Numbered from the stretch's first letter, positions 38,278 through 49,467 are shown. The stretch: DNA of 64,000 bases from Mucor racemosus (GCA_027405735.1 JAPEHQ010000020.1:434001-498000); one strand, 5' to 3'. The notes: generated by a model from the letters alone, not told the origin. Made by a program: numbers and translations.

Positions 38278-38400
38278 ATGTCTTTGTCACTCAAATCACT
38301 TGTTCAAAACTCCAAGCTTCTTTCTGGATTCTTGAAGCCTGTTTCCAAGGCATATGCCGGTGCTGCTGGTTATAGACAAATTGGTAAACAAATAATCTAC

Positions 38401-38433
<33 letters not shown>

Positions 38434-38807
38434 AATCTAATAAATATGTATACATAGGTCTTAAATATGATGATTTGATTTCTGAAGAAAGTGATCTTGT
38501 TCAAGAAGCTCTTCGTCGTCTTGAAATTGCTGAACCTCGTACTGCTTACGATCGTGCTTACCGTATTCGTGTTGCTCAACAATGTTCTTTGAGTCATCAA
38601 CTTTTACCCAAGGACAAGTGGGTTACCTCCACTCAAGTAAGATTTACATAAACTCAAGGAAAATTCAATATTTACTCAACCATTCCTTTTTTTATATATA
38701 TAAATTTATAGGATAACAGATATCTTCAACCCTATATTGATGAAGTTTCTGCTGAGCAAGCTGAACGTGATGCTTTCGATAATATCAAGGTTGCCGCTCG
38801 CCATTAG
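38278..38807 (+). CDS. QCR7: Ubiquinol-cytochrome c reductase subunit 7 (complex III, 14-kDa subunit)
   Basis: Exons 38278-38383, 38458-38636 and 38712-38807 join in phase to 126 residues, the usual size of QCR7. Key stretches are GLKYDDLISEESDLVQEALRRL, RAYRIRVAQQCSLSHQLLPKDKW and LQPYIDEVSAEQAERDAFDN, all typical of the family. The subunit sits on the matrix side of the cytochrome bc1 complex next to cytochrome b and is required for its assembly. Intron 1 contains an A run of about 29 nt directly after the donor region. No cleaved presequence is expected. The gene sits alone between two repeat-poor spacers; a TA-rich region follows the stop codon. Confidence 0.95.
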
Positions 38808-39835
38808 ATTTTTTATTTATATATATTATAAACTCGACAAACTTCACCCTTCCAAAATGACTCTTTCCAATCGATCTTTTTCTTTATATTGAATTACATA
38901 TATATATATAAAGTCTCTTATTTAATTAAAAAAAACCTATTTGGTAAAATTAGAAAGAAGTGTAAATGTATGTATTAATATGTATGGGTTGAGAAAAAGG
39001 AACATGTAAGAGAGGATCATATACATACAATATTGATGAAAGGGGATCTACAAATCAGGCATTAATGATATATATATATATAAATTGACCCATGATCACT
39101 TCAGCAGCAAGGAATTCTACACATCTCGACATATTAATTCTCGGATGCAAGATGCAGTATGATTAAGCTGTTATGTTTATATGATTAGTAAAAGCAGATA
39201 TTAATTGCTACATGGAACATAGCTATGCTGCATTGCATACCATACTCAATATAAGATGATAGAAAACTTGCCACTGAAAATCAATGCAAAAAGAGATAAA
39301 AGGGCAGATAAAAACTGCAGATGCTTTTCTCAAAGAAAGATCTTCCGAGGTTTTTTAAAGGATTTTTTCAATTGCAGAAGATTATCATAACCAGACTAAC
39401 CAATGGACATTATAATCCATCATCTTTTGGGGGTATTGCGACTGATTTTTTATATATTGCATTGAAGTAGTATTATATAGTTACATTCATCCAATTTAGG
39501 AGTTGGACTAGTTTTTTTTTTTCTTCTTGAATGATCCTTTGTAATTTTGATGAATAACAACTAATACAAAATAATCTAGGGTAATACAAAATAAAATTCA
39601 ATGGAAATTCTATCCGATAATTAATTCAAATTTTTTATAGAGCTTTTACTAGGGAAAATAAAGATCAGATAACGAAAATGTACAGGGCATCAAATAGGCT
39701 CTGTATCACGTGAAGTAGCCAAGGTCCGGCTCCATTTAAGCCATTCTTTTGAATTCAAATCTCCCTATTAATGGACATAATTTAAAACCATTTTTTTCAT
39801 CTTTCTTTAGTTTTTTTTTATCATTTTTATACAAA
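38808..39835. other. Intergenic region between QCR7 and the F-box gene
   Basis: AT-rich, with short TA runs near 38901 and 39069. No coding evidence. A pyrimidine-rich leader precedes the ATG at 39836. A CACGTGAAGTAGCC word lies near 39708-39721; no factor can be assigned. Confidence 0.4.
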
Positions 39836-40936
39836 ATGAAATTATTTCAACTTCCAAATGAATTATTACAAATGATATCAAATCATTTACCAAGGCAAAG
39901 TATTGCAAGACTTTGCTCCACATCTATGGCGGGATATCAACTCTTTTTGCCTAAATTGTATCAACATATTGAACTGGGACATCGGACTCAAATCAAGCAA
40001 CTGGAGCAAGGCCTTCAAAGAAATTTATATCTCAAAGAAACTGTAAAAGCACATACTCAAATTTTAACACTGAAGTGTCGGCAGGGAGGCAATAGCCACT
40101 GGTTGATTATATCGCTGTTTGAACAATTGCCTAATATAAAGCGCTTGTACTTTCGTGATTTTCTAGCATTATCAGTGCAAAAGGTCCGACAAGTCTTGTC
40201 TACATTGCCTCGTTTGACCCACCTTGATTTTCAATATTGTGAACTTACTACCACTACCACTACTATATCAACTGCTATTGATTCGAAATGCCATTTCCCA
40301 AACTTGACAAACCTTAATTTATTATGGACGGATTTTTCGGCGGATGCCATTCGGCAGCTATTTAGTTATACACCGAAGCTAAACCGTGTAATCCTCGGTG
40401 CAAATCATAACCGAAAACCTATGGCTAACGATGCTGCTCTACAACTTTTGACATCAAACTGCGCACATGTCAAAGATTTATCAATTTCATTACAACAAAT
40501 AAAGGAAGCTTCACTGTGTCAGGTAATTCAAATGTACGGACCGCAATTGCAGCATTTGTCAATACGCTGCGAAGGAAATGACACATTGTGGGCTATTTCA
40601 CAGTTTACTAAGCAATTGAGACAACTAGTGATACGATGCAGTAATTATACTGGCGGATATCATAGTGTTATGAATGTATTGCAAGATTGTCGGTCTTTGC
40701 AACATTTAGAAATGGTTAGTTGGCCGTTACATGATGTGCCGAGTATCGTATTGGATCAAATTCGTTTTAGAACATCTAATGTTGTAAAAGTATCATCTAC
40801 TGTAACAGCAACAGCAACAGCAACAGCAGCAGTAGCCATTTCTTCTACCACCACATCATACATAGAAGGTATCAAAAGAACCGTTGCACTTGATAAACAG
40901 GATTTACAAGAAATACGTAGATTATGCCTGTATTGA
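39836..40936 (+). CDS. F-box protein with leucine-rich-repeat-like C-terminus
   Basis: Single-exon ORF of 366 codons. It begins MKLFQLPNELLQMISNHLP with RQSIARLCSTS, a compact F-box (residues about 3-45) that would bind Skp1 in an SCF ubiquitin ligase. Irregular leucine-rich repeats follow: LPRLTHLDFQYCEL, FPNLTNLNLLWTDF, CAHVKDLSISLQQ, LQHLSIRCEGN and CRSLQHLEMVSWP. A Thr/Ala low-complexity segment (ACAGCA repeats at 40805-40830) lies near the C-terminus. The substrate is unknown. An in-frame ATG at 39749 would add about 29 mostly hydrophobic residues before the F-box and is less likely as the start. Confidence 0.8.
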   Translation: MKLFQLPNELLQMISNHLPRQSIARLCSTSMAGYQLFLPKLYQHIELGHRTQIKQLEQGLQRNLYLKETVKAHTQILTLKCRQGGNSHWLIISLFEQLPNIKRLYFRDFLALSVQKVRQVLSTLPRLTHLDFQYCELTTTTTTISTAIDSKCHFPNLTNLNLLWTDFSADAIRQLFSYTPKLNRVILGANHNRKPMANDAALQLLTSNCAHVKDLSISLQQIKEASLCQVIQMYGPQLQHLSIRCEGNDTLWAISQFTKQLRQLVIRCSNYTGGYHSVMNVLQDCRSLQHLEMVSWPLHDVPSIVLDQIRFRTSNVVKVSSTVTATATATAAVAISSTTTSYIEGIKRTVALDKQDLQEIRRLCLY

Positions 40937-42141
40937 TTAGCATTAATAATATTCATTGTTCTTTTTCTATTTTTTTCCTTTACCCTGCATATAATTATAT
41001 TTCCACACAAAAAAAAAAAGCTGGACTGATCTACTGCCTCCTGAAATCTTATTTTATCTACATGTACTTGATTAAACATCATGTACATTTACAACTTACA
41101 AAACCCCAATTGCAATGTCTTTTTTTTTTTTCAAATCATTTACATAATAAATGTCATCTTTACTCATCAAACTATATAGGCATACATATGTATGCAAAGA
41201 TCTCTCTCTCTCCCTCCCTCCCTCTCTCTCTCTCTTCCGAACTCTGCTGTTGTTGTTACCTTTCGGGAAAACAGCAAAAAGACCAACATTGTCTGATTTT
41301 TGAAAGGGAAAAATCATGATTTTTCGGCATTACATATTTGGTCCGACACCATTCAAGTTTGATAACATGTCGACGCCTTACCTGTTAACTTTTTTTTTTG
41401 CATGACAAAGTATGAGGAATTAGGGGTCAATAAATAAAATAGTTTAATGATAGTGTACAATACAACTTTCAAAACATTTTGCTGTTTTCGACAATTCAAT
41501 ATCAGATATACTTTACTTCTTTAAAGTCCTAATATTGTGAAAATGGGTTATTCTATTATCAATAAAAAATAAACTTTTACTCTATAAAGTTTTTCAATTT
41601 AAACGTATCATTTTTAAACATTTTTCAGTGAGAAACAATCCTTTAAAGTTGTTGTGGTATATGCTTCCGCAATGCTGTATTTAAAATATTTCAACAGCAA
41701 ACGTTCATCGCTTTCAACCATTTACTTTCAACTATTTACTTTCAACCAATAGACAGCATATAGGGTTCTATTAAATAGCCTAATTTTTATAATTGCAGTG
41801 ACACAACTATTTGATTTTAAGGAAAACAAAGAAATGCTACATTTTTAATTATTTTTGCGGTAATTTGCTTGAATTCCATGGTAACGAACACAGTAAATTG
41901 CATTATGAAGCATGAATGCAGTTGGTTAGTAAATTACTCGAGGATGAGCATAATTTTGAGATATTTGACGTTGCCTAGTGTGTACAAAGAAGCATAACAG
42001 ATCCTTTCATTAGAATAATTTGCGATTCATTCGATCCAAACACCAGCAAGAGTCACGATTTTTCGAAAGACTTCTTTGGATTACACCGCAGTTTGGCATA
42101 TACTTTTGTTTTCTCCTTCAAGTTATAACAATTAGAAGAAT
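40937..42141. other. Intergenic region with a pyrimidine microsatellite
   Basis: No coding evidence. Contains the CT/CCCT microsatellite at 41201-41235, and a short duplicated phrase (TTTACTTTCAACCA) near 41718-41747. Confidence 0.45.
41201..41235. repeat. Compound (CT)n(CCCT)n microsatellite
   Basis: About 35 bp of CT and CCCT units in the 3' flank of the F-box gene. Frame-shadow ORFs on both strands arise from it. Confidence 0.9.
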
Positions 42142-43302
42142 ATGGTAAGCAAAAAAGTAAAATTAACCTTATAGATGAATGAAAAACTAACGAATTTTAT
42201 ATTATAGTCTGTAAGTTCATGACCAATTCTCAGTTCAGCAAAGACTCACAATCAACTAATATCAATTATTATAATTTTAGTACTTTTTACCTCATTTAAC
42301 AAACGGTTGGCAAGTCGATCAAGCAATTTTATCAGAAGAAGATCGTGTTGTTATTATTAGATTTGGACACGATTGGGATCCCACATGTATGCAAATGGAC
42401 GAAGTTTTGTATAGCATTGCCGAAAAAGTTAAAAATTTTGCGTGTATTTATTTGGTAAGAAAATTAGTTTTTACAATAGGAGGAATCCCTTTTGAAGCAT
42501 CCCGAATTTGTACCATGATTTATCGTATTTTAAAGAACCTTCGCACATGTTCAAAAATGAAAAACTGGATAATTTGATTTGATACAGCAAGCATCGATAT
42601 GCAAAGCATCTTTAGCAATTTTTTCTAAAAAATATCAATTACGCCGAGCACCGAAATCATACACCGTTCCGAATAGATGGCGTATTTTGCTGTCAAAAGT
42701 TTATCTTGTGTTGAAAAAAAAAATTACACAAATATAGTTCAAATGTCAAAAAATGATATTAATTATTTTTTGGCTTTATCAACAACTTTTGAAAGCATGA
42801 AAAAATTCTTTAAAATACGATATGGGAGATCAAAATTCAAAAAGAGCGGATGCGAAAAAGATTTTCCTTTTTTTTTTATACAATGCAGAATCTCACCAGT
42901 TTTGGTATAGGTTGATATTACTGAAGTTCCAGATTTCAACAAGGTAAAAAAATATAAAAAACAGAAGCTAATGAATGCATGTATAAAATAGTTGTATTAA
43001 TATCAAACCATTAGATGTATGAATTATATGATCCATGTACAACAATGTTCTTTTTCCGTAACAAACATATCATGGTTGATTTGGGTACTGGTAATAACAA
43101 CAAAATTAACTGGGCCTTAGACGACAAACAAGAAATGATTGATTTAGTAGAGGTTAGTGTGCACATACAAGATATAATATATTATTTGGATGACAATATG
43201 TAACATTCTATTTTTAAATTACAGACAGTGTACCGTGGTGCGAGAAAAGGAAGAGGTTTAGTTGTATCACTCAAAGATTATTCAACCAAGTATCAATATT
43301 AA
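42142..43302 (+). CDS. DIM1: U5 snRNP thioredoxin-like protein DIM1 (TXNL4A)
   Basis: DIM1 is an essential spliceosomal protein of the U5 snRNP. Exons are 42142-42144 (ATG only), 42208-42210 (TCT only), 42281-42454, 42911-42943, 43015-43152 and 43225-43302. They give 142 residues, the length conserved across eukaryotes. The reading MSYFLPHLTNGWQVDQ, RFGHDWDPTCMQMDEVLYSI, VDITEVPDFNKMYELYDP, FFFRNKHIMVDLGTGNNNK and TVYRGARKGRGLVV is nearly identical to metazoan orthologues. The Ser2 codon comes from a 3-nt microexon bounded by ATTATAG and GTAAGT. Intron 3 is 456 nt, far longer than others here, and holds no feature that I can name. Confidence 0.95.
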
Positions 43303-43428
43303 ATGGTGTTTATTATTAAAAGAAAAAGACAATATTACAAATAGCCTGGAATCAAGGAGGGAAAGGTGAAGCGAAAAAATAAAATAAAATGAGGAAAGGG
43401 GTATTATTGTTTATATGTATAAATGTTA

Positions 43429-44133
43429 TCAAGCTACTTTAGAAAAATTTAAATGAGTTGCAGGAGGTGAAGGCAATGAAGAGATACCATTATTTGTCAT
43501 ACTTTCTTGTTGTTGTACTAATAGCTTTTGTCGCCTTAAACAATCTACTCTATTTTCAAGTTCATCTAATGATAAAGTTGCTCTTTTAAATTTGTGTTCA
43601 TACCACTTTACAATTTCCATGGTTCGATTAGTTGAAAGAACTCTCTTGGCACTATTAATTGTAGATTCATCAACAGGCGCTGCTAAAGCTAATCTAATCC
43701 ACTCATTAAACAAATATCTTTCTTTTAAACGATGTGTCTGAACTCCAATCTTAACCTTGGTTAAAGCCCGCGCTAAAGCTGAATCTTGTGTAGATGATTG
43801 TGCAGCCATACTTTGACGATGTTTGGCTCTTAAAGCAGCTGATGCAACAGGGATGAGATCCGCTAAAGATACAGTTTCTCTTCTTTGAAGTTTTATACTT
43901 TTTTCTTTTAGTAATTTCTGTTGATGTTGTTGTTCTGCTTCTTCTTCATCATCACTCGCTGTTGGAGTTGGTGGAAGTTGTACAACATTATTATTGGATT
44001 CTTGTTCGGGTGGAGGTGATTTTAAATGCATCATATTGTTTTCAGGTTTTTCTTGTTGTTGTTGTATATCATCAAATAGCGATACACTTTTTATGGGATA
44101 TAGTACACAGTTTGATGTTGCCGTTGAAGCCAT
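43429..44133 (-). CDS. Hypothetical protein, 234 aa, single exon
   Basis: An intact minus-strand ORF starts at 44133 just downstream of a T/A-rich leader. The first about 90 residues are Gln/Pro/Glu-rich (EQQHQQKLLKE), the C-terminal half is predicted helical with many charged residues: RETVSLADLIPVASAALRAK, LKERYLFNEWIRLALAAP, MEIVKWYEHKFKRATLSLDE. The helical segment looks conserved in style but matches no family I know. It is convergent with DIM1, their stop codons lying about 126 bp apart. Length, codon use and a defined helical domain make it a likely real gene of unknown function. Confidence 0.65.
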   Translation of the reverse strand: MASTATSNCVLYPIKSVSLFDDIQQQQEKPENNMMHLKSPPPEQESNNNVVQLPPTPTASDDEEEAEQQHQQKLLKEKSIKLQRRETVSLADLIPVASAALRAKHRQSMAAQSSTQDSALARALTKVKIGVQTHRLKERYLFNEWIRLALAAPVDESTINSAKRVLSTNRTMEIVKWYEHKFKRATLSLDELENRVDCLRRQKLLVQQQESMTNNGISSLPSPPATHLNFSKVA

Positions 44134-45015
44134 GTTTTTTTTTTTTTTTTTTAGTTAATAAAATTTATTTAGTAAAGAAAAAGAAGAAGAGGCTACTAGA
44201 CTATCATACCAGAAACTTTATTTTATATGTAATGTGGAATTTTATTTGTTGTCACACCACTTTTTATCCCAACGAAATTGAATCCTAGTAAAATGTGTGC
44301 ACCCGTTGAAAAGCGCAAGAAAACATTTCTTTTTCCATGAGTGATTCTCATTTTTTTGTTGATTTTTACCTTAATTAATTATCAAATGTAAATAAATGTG
44401 GAGCAAATGTTTTTTATTGTATGGTAACTTCAAATCAGTTTCAGTCAATAAAAGAATGGCTGGTTATAAATACCCCTTCTTCTCTTTTTGTAGTAGTGTA
44501 AACAAATAAATAAGCAAAACATAATTTTGCACGCATTTCATTGTTAAAAATAATATATGATGCATGTAAGCATTGTATATTGTATGTGTGAATATTTTTA
44601 ACGCATTAGCAGCATACAATAATATTCATCATCATCGTGATTTTAAAACTCACTTGTGTGGAAGGTTGAATACACATATTGAATTATGTTTATAATGAGT
44701 TTTTAAGGTTAAAAGCTGACAACATCCACCCATTATCATTACACTATAATTTTTATATAAACTATCAACTCTTATAGACCATTGTATATCAATAGATACC
44801 TGAAAGGTCGCCTTTGTCAGACAAAAAGGTTGGATATTTCATTATGTAATACACATGCTATATATTAAATACATATTATTTCATAGACCCAAATCAAGGT
44901 CCAAGCCAAACAATAAAGCCTACCCAATAATCAATCTATGTTTGTATTATATTGTATTGTGCTTTACACTATTTAATATAATGTGCATGAAGGCTTTCTA
45001 CCGTTTGCTTTGAAC
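44134..45015. other. Promoter side of the 234-aa gene and border of repeat island 2
   Basis: AT-rich without coding evidence. A T run at 44137-44152 directly precedes the gene start on the minus strand. Confidence 0.4.
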
Positions 45016-45085
45016 TAGCATTGGTGTCGAGCCAGGTTTTGCTTGCCAAATTTACTAATATAAGCTGGGCTCGACAGCATCCCTA
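45016..45085 (+). mobile_element. hAT-type MITE (70-bp family), copy C
   Basis: Starts TAGCATTGGTGTCGAGCC and ends GGGCTCGACAGCATCCCTA, 70 bp. Perfect 8-bp target duplication CTTTGAAC at 45008-45015 and 45086-45093. Confidence 0.88.
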
Positions 45086-45629
45086 CTTTGAACGCAACAA
45101 GGTAATTTTCTTAGCTCGAAAGTCCAAACTTTGAACCATTATATTTCAGCAAAAATAAACATATACTGGCATTTCTAATATGAAACTTGTTGTTTGTTTT
45201 AAAGTGCTCTAAAACATTTTTGAGAATAGACAATTTGAGGCACTTTTGTGTGTGTAATTTTTATCTTTTTGTAATATATTACAAATATTCGTTATAATTA
45301 CCAGTGTTTCTTTCATGTTCTTAGACACTGCGAAATAAATACAGATTGATCTCATTATGCTACCTGCTTCTAATTTATGTTATATCTCACAAAAGGCTCA
45401 AAAACACGTAAAATTCACTGTTTTTTCCTTAAAAACTGGGCCTTACTTTTCATCCCTTCTCTACTTTTTTTTTACTAAATAACACCAAGAAAAAATTGTA
45501 TGCCAATGTACCTGAGATGTTCAACTTTAATCCAAAAAACAAGTATCCGGAAATATCCTATTTTTTGCAGTTGGTACTAATTTTTCAATCCTAATGTTTC
45601 AGACTTTTACGCGTATTTCACTGCTAAAA

Positions 45630-46490
45630 ATTGAAACTTTGAGGCTTCATATCTCTACAAAAAATTAAGCTATACTAGCACTTTTTAATAATAAAACTTA
45701 CTTGTTTTAAAGTACTCTATAACATATTTTAATATAAAAAAATTCTGAGCACTTTTATTTTTTTTTTTCATTTTTTTGACATTTCTATAGTAGGTTTCAA
45801 AATATTGATTAAATTGAGCAACATTTTTTTTTTGCATTCATGTCATTAAGCTTGTTAAGCTCTCTCGGACCCAATTTAGAGTTTTTTAAAATATTAATTT
45901 TTCGTGGAGATATCCTCAAAAATATGTACAAAAAGGTACCTCCATTTCTAGCGACCATTTTCCCCTTGTATACCCTCATCCCAAATTCTGAATTTGAAAA
46001 AAAATCGACAAAAATCTTCTTTTCTCTACGAAAAATGCAGCTACAATATTTCGTAATAGCTCAATCGATAGATACTTTTTTTGCACATCATTTCAGTCTA
46101 TTATATTTTAAATACGCTTATAAAAAGCGATGTGTATCTTCAAAAAACCTCCAAAATTTCAATTGCATTTTGCGCACAATTTAATGTGGAACGTTTGTCT
46201 AATTTTTATTTAGATAGATGCAGAATCCAAAACTGTACAAAAACTATTTAATATGCTAGATCGACTTACTTTGCAGCTCATCAGCCATTAAACAATTTTG
46301 TTTTTTTTGAATCATTTTTCGTTCATTTCAACCAATAAATTTTGCAACCCCGGTATGATAGGTTTTAAGCTGTGATGAAAACTATTATTTTGGTTATCTC
46401 GACAAAAAATCAATATTTTTTGCTAAAACAAAAAATGCAGAGTAGCAATCGATTAGGCCTATCTTGTGAATATTGATCCAATTAATCTTC
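45630..46490 (+). repeat. Dispersed repeat R1, copy 3
   Basis: Landmarks as in copy 2, including TCATTAAGCTTGTTAAGCTC and ATACCCTCATCCCAAATTC. The 114-codon ORF in it (45840-46184) overlaps no recognisable domain and is not treated as a gene. Confidence 0.75.
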
Positions 46491-46540
46491 AATTATACAT
46501 GATGGTAGATTTAAATATATCCTGCATAAAAGTTTATATT

Positions 46541-47085
46541 TGTTTAAATATATACAATGAATAACTAGAAAATAAAGTTAAAACTAGATATATTTATTGA
46601 GTATATTGTAGGTAAAGATAACCAATCCATCTCGAACGACATCAGGATTCAGGGTATTTATATGTTTTGGAAGCGTGGATATAGAGTCTACAATACAGAG
46701 TGTATGAAAGTATGATTTCATCTTCTTGAAGAACTAGTTGATTACAACATGATGATATAATAGGTTGGCCATAGCAAGTTTAGTAGGATACGACCAAGTT
46801 AAGTATATAGGATCTTCATGCTTGATTTACTTTAGACCGTGAATGTTGATACAAATGGAATAGTTGAATTCCATTTCCAGGAACGAGTTCATGATTGGCT
46901 CACTTCAGGATCTCAGGCTACACCATTTCATCATAGACTAAATGTAACATAACTAAATGAAATAAAATTGGCATACATCATTATCACCTCATACTCATCC
47001 TTCTATGCTAAGAATAATGTCTAAATAATCCTTTGAGCACTTCTACTAGTAATACATGTACCCAGTATAGTCTATGTCCTAAACA
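46541..47085 (-). mobile_element. Solo LTR, family R2 (545 bp, TSD ATATT)
   Basis: Begins TGTTTAAATATATACA and ends GTCCTAAACA, with 6-bp inverted termini. The 5-bp word ATATT is present at 46536-46540 and 47086-47090. Same family as 19835-20390 but inserted at a different target. Confidence 0.85.
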
Positions 47086-47461
47086 ATATTTCTATTTTTT
47101 ACAAATCACTGTAAATTGAGAAGATCGTCAGCAAAACATGATATTTCTGTCCAATAAAACCACCTGTTGTGTCCTATGTTTTCATGCGCTTGATAAATAA
47201 CACTTAAAAAAGCATACAATTAAAGAAAAATGAGTAATGAATCAGTTCTTCAACAACTGTATAATAAAAACAAGATATCGTTTATTTAGATATTATAAAA
47301 GTATGGCCTTTTACTGTATATTGGTTTGGCATTGAGATTCTGATATGTAATTTAAGGCACTATTGGACCATTAAATCATTTTGATAGTAATCTATGGACT
47401 GAAATGAATCAATCATAATTTAACCGTATTTGCAGAGCTTGTGAGTTGCCTTGCTCCAATG

Positions 47462-47700
47462 TTACGCTAAGTATTGCTTGAACATTACTTGATTGATTAG
47501 CTGTCGGAATATGATAATATGATGCAATGAATGTAGTCCGAGCATTCCGGTGAATTGTTTGACACGCTAGCATGCTAAGAGTTTTTTATATTTGATATCG
47601 AAATTTTGTATTTCAATACTACGTGTGCCAATCGATGCAATAAAAGATCAATTGATACGGTAGAAGATAATAAAATACGGTACTTGGTGGCATACATTAC
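47462..47700 (+). repeat. Diverged inner extension of the inverted repeat, left side
   Basis: Beyond 47461 the similarity to the other arm does not stop but drops abruptly. For example GCTAAGAGTTTTTTATAT here pairs with GCTAAGAGTTTCTTATAT, and GGTACTTGGTGGCATA is shared. By eye about three quarters of positions match, with small gaps. Confidence 0.7.
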
Positions 47701-47927
47701 AAAGGATTCACTTTATGGTATCAATATATTATAGTGTTCTAAATCTACGTCTTGTAGTATATACCCTAAAAATATAAAAGTTTGGCAATCGTAATGTGCA
47801 TACAGTGAATGAGTTCTAACTATTTTTCAAAGACTGCAATAAAACCTCCTCGCTTTTTTTTCTCTTTTTTTCTTTGCCGTTCACTGTTGTTGTTTACATA
47901 AATATACGCGTTTTTTATATCTTATAT

Positions 47928-47997
47928 CAGGGATGTTGTCGAGCCCAGCTTATACTAGTAAATTTGGCTGGAAAAACCTGGCTTGACACCAATACTA
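47928..47997 (-). mobile_element. hAT-type MITE (70-bp family), copy D
   Basis: Reverse orientation: CAGGGATGTTGTCGAGCC to GACACCAATACTA, 70 bp. Flanks TCTTATAT (47920-47927) and CCTTATAT (47998-48005) match at 7 of 8 positions. Confidence 0.8.
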
Positions 47998-48017
47998 CCT
48001 TATATACAGAAACAAAA

Positions 48018-49090
48018 TGGTTAACCACAAGAAAAAATTGAAAACGGTAGCATCTCCCTTCTGCCTATTTTTTACCATCTACTTTCTGTAAAGGAACTAG
48101 TGGTAAGAACCGTAAAAAAGCTCAGATTAGCAAAGGCAAAAAAAAATCTTGAATTAGACGCTGTAAGAATATTACCAAGGCGGTCCAAGAGGAAATAAAG
48201 GTAAAACTGTCTGTCATTGCAAGTAATCATATTGATTTCAATTTGTACTTAAATATACAATAGGTAAATTTAAAGAAAAACTGCAGCGAGTATAATTTTC
48301 AATTTGCTAATAATGACGGGGAATATCTTTTGCCAAAGGAGTACAGAAATGCCCAAAAAAACTGCAATTGTTAATCGTAATGCTCCTATTTGTGTTGGGT
48401 GTTCTCGGTTGTTTACCGAGATAAATAGTGAAGAAGAGAAAACTGCGTTAACAAATTGGATTTTTGTCGGTTTTCGCCCTTTTATTCAGTTTCAATCCCT
48501 ATTAGAACTAAAATTTAATAGAAATTGTAGTATAGATATCTTCAGGAACCGAGACCTAACAGTTCTTGGTTCCCTTCTCATTTTATAATAAAGACCCTAC
48601 ATTCTCCGTGATTGAATTACTACTAGTCTCTTTTTTATTACTTCTAACGTTTTTATAAAAATAAGATCTATTTCCCCAATAACTCTCAATTTTAAACGGG
48701 GAATCATTGGATCCGGCACTATCTGACGAGATGTTGCTGTCATTGTGCACCCAAAAAGTTTGGTCAATGATAAATCGTGCTCTTAAAAAGTCAGAGGAGA
48801 AGAGCATTACACCATTCTTTACCGCCGCAGAGTTTTTTTTTGGAGAAGATCGAATTGGTCGATCTCAACTGCTGTTTTGTTGGAAAAAAAATGGTTCTCG
48901 AGCCAGAATGTTACCACTCGTTGACGATTATTGATCATATTAATCCTGTTGCTAGTTGTAACGGTCAACCAAAATGTTGGTCAATTAAAAATATGCAATG
49001 TATGAGTCATTGTATGAATGCGGTTAAAAGTAATGGATCAGACTAGGAGCTTCAACGTTGGTATACAAAATCCTCGTTGATCACCTGATG
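48018..49090 (+). pseudogene. Decayed HNH-endonuclease-like gene in the spacer of the inverted repeat
   Basis: Pieces of one protein can be read in shifting frames. A basic N-terminal stretch (RTVKKLRLAKAKKNLELDA) is followed near 48352 by NAPICVGCSRLFTEINSEEE with a CxxC pair. Next come KVWSMINRALKKSEEKS and FFFGEDRIGRSQLLFCW near 48757-48880, then IDHINPVASCNGQPKCW and NMQCMSHCMNAVKSNGSD at 48930-49045. A CxxC, a DHINP core and a terminal NxQC...HC...K arrangement is the pattern of HNH/Zn-binding homing-type nucleases (for example DHI-P and CN--K in bacterial HNH proteins). Frameshifts occur at A runs (near 48350 and 48886), and a stop follows the last motif. I infer an HNH family relic; I do not recognise the exact family. 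Confidence 0.5.
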
Positions 49091-49388
49091 AGAGAGAGTT
49101 TAGGGGATAGCCCCACTACCAAGTGTGTTACTTCTTGGTGTTCGACCGTCTTTCTTGTAAGGGATTGCTTTTCAACAAAGCTTTCTGGCGACATAGGATT
49201 ACTGACTGCCTGAAAGAGGGCAGTCGGAGGAAACAAATGGTCCTACATCTTTTGATAACTCTGGTTGCGATTCGCTTTCTTGGACTTTATCGTAAAACAA
49301 AAAAAACTATACATTGTAATCAGGGATTGTTTTTATGATCAATTCAAAAATATCAAGCAAGAGGACCAGGTAGAATTTAACTGATGTA

Positions 49389-49434
49389 CACTATGAAGAA
49401 AAAAAAATTATTCCCTTAATTGTGCCATATTAAG
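49389..49434 (+). mobile_element. Half copy of MITE family 2
   Basis: CACTATGAAGAAAAAAAAATT to GCCATATTAAGG matches one arm of the palindrome at 17531-17668. The other arm is absent. Confidence 0.6.
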
Positions 49435-49467
49435 GCGAGGCTCAAAAAAATAAGCCTTGTTGTTTAT

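Larger units (their letters stand above)
45278..47461 (+). repeat. Left arm of a 2184-bp inverted repeat
   Basis: Every stretch I compared is identical to the reverse complement of 49713-51896, with no length difference (paired positions always sum to 97174). The arm contains R1 copy 3 (about 45630-46490) and a solo LTR (46541-47085). Outer end ATTACAAATATTCG; inner end CTTGCTCCAATG. Confidence 0.92.

Noticed and set aside
45840..46184. 114-codon ORF, mirrored at 50990-51334
   Set aside because: Both lie in R1 copies. The other R1 copies have no equivalent intact frame, there is no domain, and the duplication is explained by the inverted repeat.
45016..47997. MITE copies C and D as the terminal repeats of one 3-kb transposon
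   Set aside because: They are in opposite orientation and enclose the left arm, but each has its own different 8-bp target duplication, so they are separate insertions.
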